Below, one piece after another: positions 1-5,854 of a stretch of DNA of 6,965 nt. The notes beneath the pieces were generated by a model. It saw only the letters and a program-made list of their open reading frames with translations. It was not told where the DNA came from and made no database searches. Position numbers and translations under genes: made by a program. The stretch is from positions 1-6,965 of the forward strand of contig JAQBWI010000056.1 in assembly GCA_027625355.1 (NCBI GenBank), in the 5' to 3' direction. Numbering within the stretch: position 1 is the stretch's first letter; each line of letters begins with the position of its first letter. Source of the DNA: Pseudomonadota bacterium (GTDB lineage Bacteria > Pseudomonadota > Alphaproteobacteria > HIMB59 > GCA-002718135).

Positions 1-19
1 ACAATAAACATATTTATAT

Positions 20-1057
20 ATGAGAATAGAAGAAGAAATTAAACTAGATTATTCTGACGTTTTGTTTCGCCCCAAGAGAAGTACACTAAGAAGTAGAAGT
101 GAAGTCGATTTAAAAAGAAAATACAAATTTAAACATTCTAAACTAAGTTGGGAAGGCGTTCCAATCATTGCATCTAATATGGATGGAGTTGGTGAAGTTC
201 GTATAGCAACAAAATTATCTTCATTTAAAATGATGACAGCTTTAACAAAACAGCATGGGGATAGGGACATTAAGGACTTACAAAAAAACAAGTCTATACA
301 TGATTATGTCGCTTTGAGTTGTGGAACAAGCAAAGAAAGTTACACAAGATTAAATAATGTTTTAAAAAAAAATCCTAAATTTAAATTTATTTGTATAGAT
401 GTTGCAAATGGTTATTCTGAAAATTTTAGTAAATTTGTTAGTGATGTTAGAAAAAAACATCCCACAAAAACAATTATTGCAGGAAATGTTGTAACAGCTG
501 ACATGACCCAGGAATTAGTGTTAAGTGGAGCTGATATAGTAAAAGTTGGAATTGGGCCTGGAAGTGTGTGTACAACAAGAATACAGACTGGGGTTGGCTA
601 TCCACAGTTAAGTGCAGTTATAGAATGTGCAGATGCAGCTCATGGATTAGGAGCTCATATTATTGCAGATGGGGGTTGTACAAGTCCAGGAGATGTAGCA
701 AAAGGATTTGGAGCAGGTGCTGATTTTGTTATGCTAGGAGGAATGCTTGCTGGTCACAAAGAGGGAGGGGGAGAAATTATTAAAGATAATGAAAAAAGTT
801 ACATTGAATTTTATGGGTCTAGCTCAGAAGAAGCAAATGAAAAACACTATGGTGGATTAGCAGATTACAGATCTTCAGAAGGAAAAAAAGTTAGAATAGA
901 ATATAGATCATCACTAGAAAAAACAGTTAAGGATATCTTGGGTGGTATTCGCAGTAGTTGCACTTATGTTGGTGCTCCGACTTTAAAACAATTAAGTAAA
1001 TGTACAACTTTTGTAAGAGTAAATAATCAATACAACGATGTCTTTGGAAGAGTATAA
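20..1057 (+). CDS. guaC: GMP reductase (345 aa, complete)
   Basis: NADPH-dependent reductive deamination of GMP to IMP plus ammonia; a cytosolic purine salvage enzyme with the IMPDH/GMPR TIM-barrel fold. The N-terminus (MRIEEEIKLDYSDVLFRPKR) closely matches my recollection of E. coli GuaC (347 aa), which fixes the ATG start. Visible landmarks: SNMD at 52-55, the GNVVT strand at 155-159, the active-site loop GIGPGSVCTTR at 177-187 with catalytic Cys184 and Thr186, the phosphate-binding DGGC at 217-220 and GGMLAGH at 240-246, and Glu287 in the SSEGKK segment, equivalent to the catalytic Glu of E. coli GuaC. There is no CBS insert, which argues against IMP dehydrogenase. No Shine-Dalgarno is seen in the 19 visible upstream bases. 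The gene is a single + strand unit here and converges on ggt with one base between stop codons. Whether it has an upstream operon partner lies outside the window. Confidence 0.96.
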   Translation: MRIEEEIKLDYSDVLFRPKRSTLRSRSEVDLKRKYKFKHSKLSWEGVPIIASNMDGVGEVRIATKLSSFKMMTALTKQHGDRDIKDLQKNKSIHDYVALSCGTSKESYTRLNNVLKKNPKFKFICIDVANGYSENFSKFVSDVRKKHPTKTIIAGNVVTADMTQELVLSGADIVKVGIGPGSVCTTRIQTGVGYPQLSAVIECADAAHGLGAHIIADGGCTSPGDVAKGFGAGADFVMLGGMLAGHKEGGGEIIKDNEKSYIEFYGSSSEEANEKHYGGLADYRSSEGKKVRIEYRSSLEKTVKDILGGIRSSCTYVGAPTLKQLSKCTTFVRVNNQYNDVFGRV

Positions 1058-1058
1058 T

Positions 1059-2645
1059 TTAATATCCAATTGCTAGACCGTCCTTTCTTGGGTCAGATCC
1101 ACCAATTAGAACTCCTTCTTTTCTGTCTATCATAATTCCTTGACCTCCACCGATACCTTCATCAATAATTTCTATATCATGTCCAAGATTAGATAAATTT
1201 TCAATAGAGCTTTTTGAAAAAGAATTTTCAACTTTCAATTTGCCATTTAGAGCGAATGCTCTTGGAGTATCAATTGCTTCTTGCATACTCATACCAAAGT
1301 CATAAATATTTTGCAAAACATGTGCTTGCCCAATTGGTTGGTATTGCCCTCCCATTACCCCAAATGACATGACAGTTTCATCACTTTCGTTTGTTAAAAG
1401 ACCTGGTATAATAGTATGTAAGGGTCTCTTATTTGAATCAATACAATTAGGGTGATTTTCTTCTAATCTAAAATTTACTCCTCGGTTTTGAAATAAAATA
1501 CCAGAATTTTCAGAACAAATACCACTACCAAATGCATGACAGATTGAATTAATAAAAGAAACAGCGTTTAGGTTATTATCAACAACAGTTAAATATACAG
1601 TCTCAGGGTGTGAAGTAACAAATAAGTTATCTGAACTGTAAACTTTATCTAAATTAATTTTTTTAAACAGATTATCAATAGACTCATTACTAATTAAATA
1701 GTCAATATCAATTTTATTAAATTGAGGATCTCCGAAAATAGTTTCTTTGATCTCAAAACAGACTTTTGAAACTTCAGCTTGAATATGGTATCTCATTGGA
1801 TCAAAATAGTTAAAATTATTCCAATCAAATTTATTCAATAATTTCATCATTAAATGAACTACTAAGCCTGGACCGTTAGGAGGACATTGATGAATTTCAA
1901 AATCTTTATAATTTGAAATTAAAGTATCTGAAATAATTGTATTTTGATTATAAAAATCTTCTTCGGTGTGAAGACCTCCTAAATTATTTAAACTATTAAC
2001 CATATCTCTTGCGATCTCTCCTTCATAAAAAGCTTTTGCTCCTTTTTTTGCAATTAATGTAAGAGTGTTTGCAAGTTGATTATTTGAAAATTTTTTTCCA
2101 AAAATTGGCGCTTTATTATCTTTTAAAAATATTTGTTTCGTTACACTATTTTTTTTTAACTTTTCTTCATTTTTTTGCCAATGAAATGCTTCTATTTCAT
2201 GTACTGGAAAACCTTCTCTAGCATAATATATTGCTGTCGAGAATAATTTCTCAAATTCTAATTTTCCAAATTTTTTATGCATCTCATACCATGCATCTAC
2301 AGCTCCTGGAATTGTAACTGAATGAGGGCTTAATAATCCGATAGAATCAATTTTATTAGATTTAAAATAATTAAGATTTGCTTTCTTGGGAGCTTTTCCT
2401 GAGCCATTTATTGATATTGCCTTTTTGTTGTTCATCTTTATGATTGAAAAACAGTCCCCTCCAATTCCAGTTGAGCCCGGCTCAACTACTGATAAAACCG
2501 CAGAGGCAGCAATTGCTGCATCAACAGCATTACCACCTAATTTTAATATATTAATAGCTTCTTGAGAGCTTAAAGGCTGTGAAGTTGCGACCATGGCATT
2601 ATTTGATAATACATTTGATCTTCCAGGTTGGTAAATTTTCCTCAT
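1059..2645 (-). CDS. gamma-glutamyltransferase family protein, cytoplasmic YwrD-like type (528 aa)
   Basis: Ntn-hydrolase of the gamma-glutamyltranspeptidase family. Classical members cleave or transfer the gamma-glutamyl group of glutathione after self-processing at a threonine. Family marks: GGNAVDAAIAAS at 38-48, EPGSTGIGGDCF at 55-66, PPNGPG at 255-260, FGSGI at 372-376, NRGVNF at 387-392, KRPLHTIIP at 406-414, FGVMGGQYQP at 428-437 and GGSDPRKDG at 515-523. The usual nucleophile motif TTHYSVVD is replaced by TVYLTVVD (349-356), as I recall for YwrD-like members. Thr349 is therefore the likely nucleophile, giving chains of 348 and 180 residues. There is no signal peptide, unlike periplasmic GGTs, so a cytosolic location is inferred. 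The true substrate may be something other than glutathione (another gamma-glutamyl or an acyl/amide compound). Divergent from rpmJ, convergent with guaC. The family is certain; the exact function is not. Confidence 0.9.
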   Translation of the reverse strand: MRKIYQPGRSNVLSNNAMVATSQPLSSQEAINILKLGGNAVDAAIAASAVLSVVEPGSTGIGGDCFSIIKMNNKKAISINGSGKAPKKANLNYFKSNKIDSIGLLSPHSVTIPGAVDAWYEMHKKFGKLEFEKLFSTAIYYAREGFPVHEIEAFHWQKNEEKLKKNSVTKQIFLKDNKAPIFGKKFSNNQLANTLTLIAKKGAKAFYEGEIARDMVNSLNNLGGLHTEEDFYNQNTIISDTLISNYKDFEIHQCPPNGPGLVVHLMMKLLNKFDWNNFNYFDPMRYHIQAEVSKVCFEIKETIFGDPQFNKIDIDYLISNESIDNLFKKINLDKVYSSDNLFVTSHPETVYLTVVDNNLNAVSFINSICHAFGSGICSENSGILFQNRGVNFRLEENHPNCIDSNKRPLHTIIPGLLTNESDETVMSFGVMGGQYQPIGQAHVLQNIYDFGMSMQEAIDTPRAFALNGKLKVENSFSKSSIENLSNLGHDIEIIDEGIGGGQGIMIDRKEGVLIGGSDPRKDGLAIGY

Positions 2646-2660
2646 ATAATAGATATTTTT

Positions 2661-2666
2661 AATATA
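2661..2666 (-). promoter_or_regulatory. possible -10 box for the ggt-like gene
   Basis: On the minus strand TATATT (2666 down to 2661) matches five of six bases of the -10 consensus and would place the transcript start roughly 8-10 bases before the ATG. The region 17 bases upstream has no good -35. The minus-strand TTGTCA at 2676-2671 is too close to serve this box. In such AT-rich DNA a chance match is likely. Confidence 0.2.
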
Positions 2667-2669
2667 TGT

Positions 2670-2696
2670 TTGACAAAATAAAGCATAGAATTTAAT
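2670..2696 (+). promoter_or_regulatory. putative sigma70-type promoter for rpmJ
   Basis: A perfect -35 hexamer TTGACA lies at 2670-2675, and a 5/6 match to the -10 box, TTTAAT, lies at 2691-2696, separated by 15 bases (shorter than the optimal 17). An alternative 17-base spacing reaches TAATAG at 2693-2698, a poorer match. With either, transcription would begin only a few bases before the ATG at 2709, so rpmJ mRNA may be nearly leaderless. Predicted from consensus matching only. Confidence 0.45.
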
Positions 2697-2708
2697 AGCC
2701 CATTTAAT

Positions 2709-2834
2709 ATGAAAGTTAGATGCTCATTAAAATCTGCTAAAACTAGAGATAAAGATTGTAAATTAGTAAGAAGAAAAGGCAGAATTTACGTAATTAACAA
2801 AAAGAATCCGAGAATGAAAGCTAGACAGGGTTAA
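2709..2834 (+). CDS. rpmJ: 50S ribosomal protein L36 (bL36), zinc-free C-minus type (41 aa)
   Basis: Smallest protein of the large ribosomal subunit, binding 23S rRNA. The 41-residue product starts MKVRCSLKSAKTRDKDCKLV and continues RRKGRIYVINKKNPRMKARQ before a final Gly, which matches the alphaproteobacterial bL36 form and E. coli YkgO. In zinc-binding L36 the metal is held by CxxC, a third Cys and a His. Here the corresponding positions are mostly replaced (Asp14, Asn30 and Arg35), leaving Cys17, so zinc binding is unlikely; Cys5 is an extra cysteine. A promoter-like TTGACA precedes it, and no Shine-Dalgarno is visible. It is transcribed alone towards trxB, and its TAA shares the palindrome TTAA with the trxB stop. 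It is very short and easily missed, but the identity is secure. Confidence 0.95.
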   Translation: MKVRCSLKSAKTRDKDCKLVRRKGRIYVINKKNPRMKARQG

Positions 2835-3775
2835 TAGTTCTCAGCAATATATTTTTCAGCCTCTAAAGCAGCCATACATCCCATACCAGCAGCAGTAACA
2901 GCTTGTCTGAAAATCTTATCTTTTACATCTCCAGCAGCGAATACACCTTTAACATTAGTTTCAGTACTATCTGATTTTGTAATAATATAATTATCATTAT
3001 CCATTTTAATTTTATCTTTAAACAATGATGTAGACGGATCATGACCAATGGCAATAAATGCTCCAGTAGCATCTATTATTTTTTCATTATTATCTTTTGT
3101 ATTTTTAAGTTTTATTTTATTTAATGAAAGAGGTTCTTCAGTACCAATAAATTCATCAACAGCATGATTCCAAACTACTTCAATTTTTGGATGATTCAAT
3201 AATCTTTCTTGTAAAATTTTTTCTGCACGTAATTTATCTTGTCTGTGAACCAAAGTAACCTTAGAAGCAAAATTTGTTAAATACAAGGCTTCTTCAACAG
3301 CACTATTGCCTCCACCAACAACTATAATATTTTGATCTTTAAAGAAAAAGCCATCACAAGTAGCACATGCGGAAATTCCAAATCCTTTAAATTTATTTTC
3401 TGACTCTAAATTTAACCAGCGGGCTTGAGCACCTGTTGCAATTATTACAGTTTTAGAATTAAATTTTAAACCAGAGTCTGTTTCTGCTAAAAATGGCTTA
3501 TCATCAAACGTCACGCTATTGACTATGTCATGATGAAATTCAGTACCAACTTTTAATGCCTGCTCTTTCATTTGTTCCATAAGCCAAGGGCCTTGAATGA
3601 CATCACCAAATCCAGGATAGTTTTCCACATCAGTAGTAATTGTTAGTTGACCTCCTGGTTCAAGACCAGATACTAAATGAGGTTTTAAATTTGCTCTAGC
3701 GGCATATATTGCTGCAGTATAACCAGCTGGCCCCGAGCCTATAATTAGTACATCTGTTTGAACTGTTTTTGTCAT
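2831..3775 (-). CDS. trxB: thioredoxin-disulfide reductase (314 aa)
   Basis: Cytosolic FAD enzyme passing electrons from NADPH to thioredoxin. Domains in order: FAD-binding Rossmann motif GSGPAG at 13-18, the EPGGQL segment at 39-44, the ATGA strand end at 113-116, the redox-active CATC disulfide (Cys137, Cys140) followed by DGFFF, NADPH-binding GGGNSA at 154-159, HRQDKLRA at 177-184 expected to contact the NADPH 2'-phosphate, and the second FAD motif FAAGDV at 279-284. The length of 314 aa is typical of low-molecular-weight bacterial TrxB. It is the last gene of the minus-strand block, 23 bases after the oxygenase gene, with no obvious Shine-Dalgarno and no recognisable promoter in that gap, so it is probably transcribed from upstream. 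Its 3' end overlaps rpmJ by four bases, leaving no space for a separate terminator. Confidence 0.96.
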   Translation of the reverse strand: MTKTVQTDVLIIGSGPAGYTAAIYAARANLKPHLVSGLEPGGQLTITTDVENYPGFGDVIQGPWLMEQMKEQALKVGTEFHHDIVNSVTFDDKPFLAETDSGLKFNSKTVIIATGAQARWLNLESENKFKGFGISACATCDGFFFKDQNIIVVGGGNSAVEEALYLTNFASKVTLVHRQDKLRAEKILQERLLNHPKIEVVWNHAVDEFIGTEEPLSLNKIKLKNTKDNNEKIIDATGAFIAIGHDPSTSLFKDKIKMDNDNYIITKSDSTETNVKGVFAAGDVKDKIFRQAVTAAGMGCMAALEAEKYIAENY

Positions 3776-3798
3776 AGATTAAATATTGTTAGAATAAT

Positions 3799-4413
3799 TT
3801 ATTTTTCAACAGGCCAATCCGTTTTAAAAGATACATAATTTATTTGAATACAACGTCTTTCTTTTTTTATCTTTTTTAATTCAAGACCATGCCATGTATC
3901 CTCTCCTGAAGAGAAGAAATAACCATTATTGTGAATATATTTTATAGTTTTTACTAATTTAAAATCTTTGTCATAAAGATCTGTTCCTAAGCTATCAGAC
4001 TCATTATATGGGTTTGCCCAAATCATCATAGTCATAAGTTTTTCCTCAATATCTTTATGAGGCTTAAGCCAGAAACCTGTTTTATCACCAATAACTTCAA
4101 GTCTTACATATGAATTGCTCAAATCTTTATTAATTAAACTGCTTATTATTTTATAAACTTCTTTTTTCTGCAACTTATTTATAAAACTTGTTAAGTTAGG
4201 ATATGATATAGAATTTTCTGAATCTAGGAAAAGTCTAAGTTTTCCATCAACACCATGCCCAGTATGATCAGCTGCTCGTGTTCCATCGTAAGCCCTGTCT
4301 CCTTCTGGAATACTGGAGTATGAGATTTCATCCAGAGCTTTTATATCTAAACAATTAGAAAACTCCCAATGCTTAAAGGGAAAGTCGGACGACTTTAAAT
4401 TTTCTAAATTCAT
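3799..4413 (-). CDS. putative 2-oxoglutarate/Fe(II)-dependent oxygenase, substrate unknown (204 aa)
   Basis: Not a gene I can name. The C-terminal half fits a double-stranded beta-helix oxygenase: KPHKD gives an HxD pair (His119, Asp121), TWHGLE gives a distal His175, and ERR gives Arg186 or Arg187 as the likely 2-oxoglutarate anchor, 11-12 residues later. The connecting stretch, with hydrophobic TMMIWANP (128-135), LGTDLY (142-147) and GYFFSSG (164-170), resembles small prolyl-hydroxylase-like bacterial oxygenases found near sugar or envelope genes. The N-terminal part has a YDGTRAADHTGHG segment (42-54) that could shape the substrate site. No signal peptide or membrane segment, so it is probably cytosolic. 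Its ATG overlaps the stop of the ELM1-family gene as ATGA, suggesting translational coupling. It lies between genes I recall as normally close together (greA-ELM1 and trxB), so it may be a lineage-specific insertion. Confidence 0.72.
   Translation of the reverse strand: MNLENLKSSDFPFKHWEFSNCLDIKALDEISYSSIPEGDRAYDGTRAADHTGHGVDGKLRLFLDSENSISYPNLTSFINKLQKKEVYKIISSLINKDLSNSYVRLEVIGDKTGFWLKPHKDIEEKLMTMMIWANPYNESDSLGTDLYDKDFKLVKTIKYIHNNGYFFSSGEDTWHGLELKKIKKERRCIQINYVSFKTDWPVEK
4400..4412. repeat. 13-base direct repeat, copy at oxygenase start
   Basis: The minus strand reads TGAATTTAGAAAA, beginning at the second base of the oxygenase start codon; its first three bases are the ELM1-family stop codon. 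An identical copy sits at the same position relative to the ELM1-family start (5332-5344). It encodes the shared N-terminal NLE.. sequence in both proteins. Confidence 0.6.
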
Positions 4414-5345
4414 ATATTTTCTTTTATTATTTTATTTTTAATAATAATAGCAATTCTTTCTGATTCATTCAATGAATCGTATGACCAATCAGTTAAATGA
4501 TTAAAATTTATTATATCTTTTGTTATTCCTAATTCAGAAAATTCTCTATGAAAATTTTCTATTCTTTTACTTTTTCTTTTAAATGTTAAATGATAAACAT
4601 AAATAGGTTTTCCAGAAATTGCAGCCTCACTTATCATTGATGTAGAGTCTGAAGTAACAATAAAAAAAGATGATTTTTGGATAGACTCTATATAAGGATT
4701 TTTTCCTTCACCAGTCCAAATTTTTGCAATATTTTTCAATTTTTCGATTAGTATTTTTTTGACAGTATTAGAAGTTCTTCTAGAAGTGACGATATTTAAT
4801 TCCATATTTTTTTGATTATTTTTAATTTCTATTAACTTATTACATAATTTATCTGCTTCGATATTATCAAAATGGTAATGCTGATTATCTCCACCAATTA
4901 TACATGTAACAAGGTTTTGATCAGTGCTTTCATTATTTTTATTTAAATGGTGTAAAGCCCCAATTGAATTTATAATATTATCTCCATTTAAACTGTCATG
5001 ATTTGGACTAATCACAAAATTAAAATTTTTTGAAGATATTTTTGGATTTTGAATATGTATATTGATAAGATTTTTAAAAATTTTTTTACAATATAAAGAA
5101 AAATAAACACTTTTTCTTCCACAAGATATTAGAATATTAGGCTCGCTGTCTTTCGGGAACTTATTTTTAAAAATCCATTTATATACTGGTAAAAATCCTG
5201 GTTGAATTTTATTCCAAGGAAAAACAAGATCTGTTTTAATCTCTATTATGTTTTTACTAATTTGATTTGATAATCCTAATACTTGACTGATCATTCCTTT
5301 TGAACCATCAGTAACTGCCCAAATTTTAATTTTTTCTAAATTCAA
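4410..5345 (-). CDS. mitochondrial fission ELM1 family protein, GT-B-like (311 aa, TTG start)
   Basis: Matches the ELM1 family (PF06258), widespread in alphaproteobacteria and known in plants, where ELM1 helps recruit dynamin-related DRP3 to mitochondria. The bacterial function is not established; the fold resembles GT-B glycosyltransferases. Conserved pieces: WAVTDGSKGMISQVLGL at 9-25, SCGRKS at 74-79, HIQNP at 97-101, IGGDN at 150-154, TSRRT at 187-191, GEGKNPY at 212-218, TSDSTSMISEA at 231-241 and GKPIYVY at 245-251. The start must be the TTG at 5345-5343: the first in-frame Met downstream (Met18) lies inside the conserved first motif. That TTG overlaps the greA stop as TTGA, and the gene's own TGA overlaps the next ATG, so three genes are tightly coupled. 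No signal peptide or transmembrane helix. A sugar-nucleotide-binding role is inference only. Confidence 0.88.
   Translation of the reverse strand: MNLEKIKIWAVTDGSKGMISQVLGLSNQISKNIIEIKTDLVFPWNKIQPGFLPVYKWIFKNKFPKDSEPNILISCGRKSVYFSLYCKKIFKNLINIHIQNPKISSKNFNFVISPNHDSLNGDNIINSIGALHHLNKNNESTDQNLVTCIIGGDNQHYHFDNIEADKLCNKLIEIKNNQKNMELNIVTSRRTSNTVKKILIEKLKNIAKIWTGEGKNPYIESIQKSSFFIVTSDSTSMISEAAISGKPIYVYHLTFKRKSKRIENFHREFSELGITKDIINFNHLTDWSYDSLNESERIAIIIKNKIIKENI
5332..5344. repeat. 13-base direct repeat, copy at ELM1-family start
   Basis: Identical to 4400-4412 on the same strand. Here its first three bases, TGA, are the greA stop codon and belong to the TTG start of the ELM1-family gene. Chance in AT-rich DNA is possible, but the two copies occupy exactly equivalent gene junctions. 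Confidence 0.6.
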
Positions 5346-5815
5346 ACGTACTTGATTGATTTAATTGTATAAGATTTTTGTCCTTTAGGGCTATTTATCT
5401 CTACAACGTCATCAATAGTTTTATTAATTAACCCTCTTGCCAGTGGACTACTCACCGATAATTTTTTATTTTTAATATCTGACTCATAATCACCGACTAT
5501 TTGATATAAATATAGCTCACCACTTTCGTCATCTTCTATTTCAATTGTAGCTCCAAATTTAATCTCTTCACTTGCTATACTTTTTACATCAATAACTTCA
5601 GCTCTCCCAACAGCATTTTCAAGATCGGCTATTTTACCTTCAATTAAACTTTGCTGTTCTTTAGCATACTGATATTCTGCATTTTCTGATAAATCTCCAT
5701 GACTTCTAGCTTCAGCTATTGCTGCAATAATATTTGGACGATCTTTATTTAAGAGTTTTTTTAACTCATTTTGGATATCTTCATATCCTGAGGCTGTCAT
5801 TGGAATTTTATTCAT
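5342..5815 (-). CDS. greA: transcription elongation factor GreA (157 aa)
   Basis: Binds the secondary channel of RNA polymerase and stimulates cleavage of backtracked RNA, releasing stalled elongation complexes. The N-terminal coiled coil (about 10-75) carries the tip signature EARSHGDLSENAEY at 35-48, including the acidic Asp41 and Glu44 that help hold catalytic magnesium. The C-terminal FKBP-like domain (about 80-157) has the typical VSSPLARGLINK segment at 121-132. Length agrees with the family (about 158 aa). Start: the ATG at 5815-5813 gives the standard MNKIPMTASGY N-terminus; a weak GAG-containing sequence lies just upstream. It follows carB by 39 bases and overlaps the ELM1-family gene by four (TTGA). 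Linkage of greA to carB is, from memory, common in alphaproteobacteria. Confidence 0.96.
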   Translation of the reverse strand: MNKIPMTASGYEDIQNELKKLLNKDRPNIIAAIAEARSHGDLSENAEYQYAKEQQSLIEGKIADLENAVGRAEVIDVKSIASEEIKFGATIEIEDDESGELYLYQIVGDYESDIKNKKLSVSSPLARGLINKTIDDVVEINSPKGQKSYTIKSIKYV

Positions 5816-5854
5816 TACTCTATGATGATATAAATATTTCTTAAGTCAATATAT
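5816..5854 (-). other. carB-greA intergenic spacer
   Basis: A 39-base AT-rich gap, the widest within the minus-strand block. I see no hairpin followed by a T-run and no convincing -35/-10 pair, so carB and greA are probably on one transcript. A weak Shine-Dalgarno-like AGAG lies a few bases before the greA ATG. Confidence 0.4.

Larger units (their letters stand above)
2646..2708. promoter_or_regulatory. divergent intergenic region between ggt-like gene and rpmJ
   Basis: This 63-base gap is the longest gene-free stretch in the window and must carry the start signals for both flanking genes. It is strongly AT-rich. It contains TTGACAA at 2670-2676, whose reverse complement is TTGTCAA, so each strand presents a -35-like hexamer at nearly the same place. 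No Shine-Dalgarno is evident before either start codon. I see no riboswitch-like or operator-like palindrome beyond this. Confidence 0.6.

Noticed and set aside
1..19. Promoter or leader element before guaC
   Set aside because: Only 19 bases are available; TATTTATAT resembles a -10 region, but no -35 can be seen and such strings are common in this AT-rich DNA.
49..291. 80-codon open frame on the minus strand
   Set aside because: It lies wholly inside guaC, whose product is unambiguous, and its translation shows no recognisable family features.
364..372. Run of nine A in guaC (and a nine-T run at 2149-2157 in the ggt-like gene) as possible programmed frameshift or sequencing error
   Set aside because: Both genes read through in one frame with full-length family-matching products on each side; such runs are expected for Lys codons in AT-rich DNA.
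1035..1085. Intrinsic terminator between guaC and the ggt-like gene
   Set aside because: Only one base lies between the stop codons and no stem followed by a T-run is visible in the flanks by eye.
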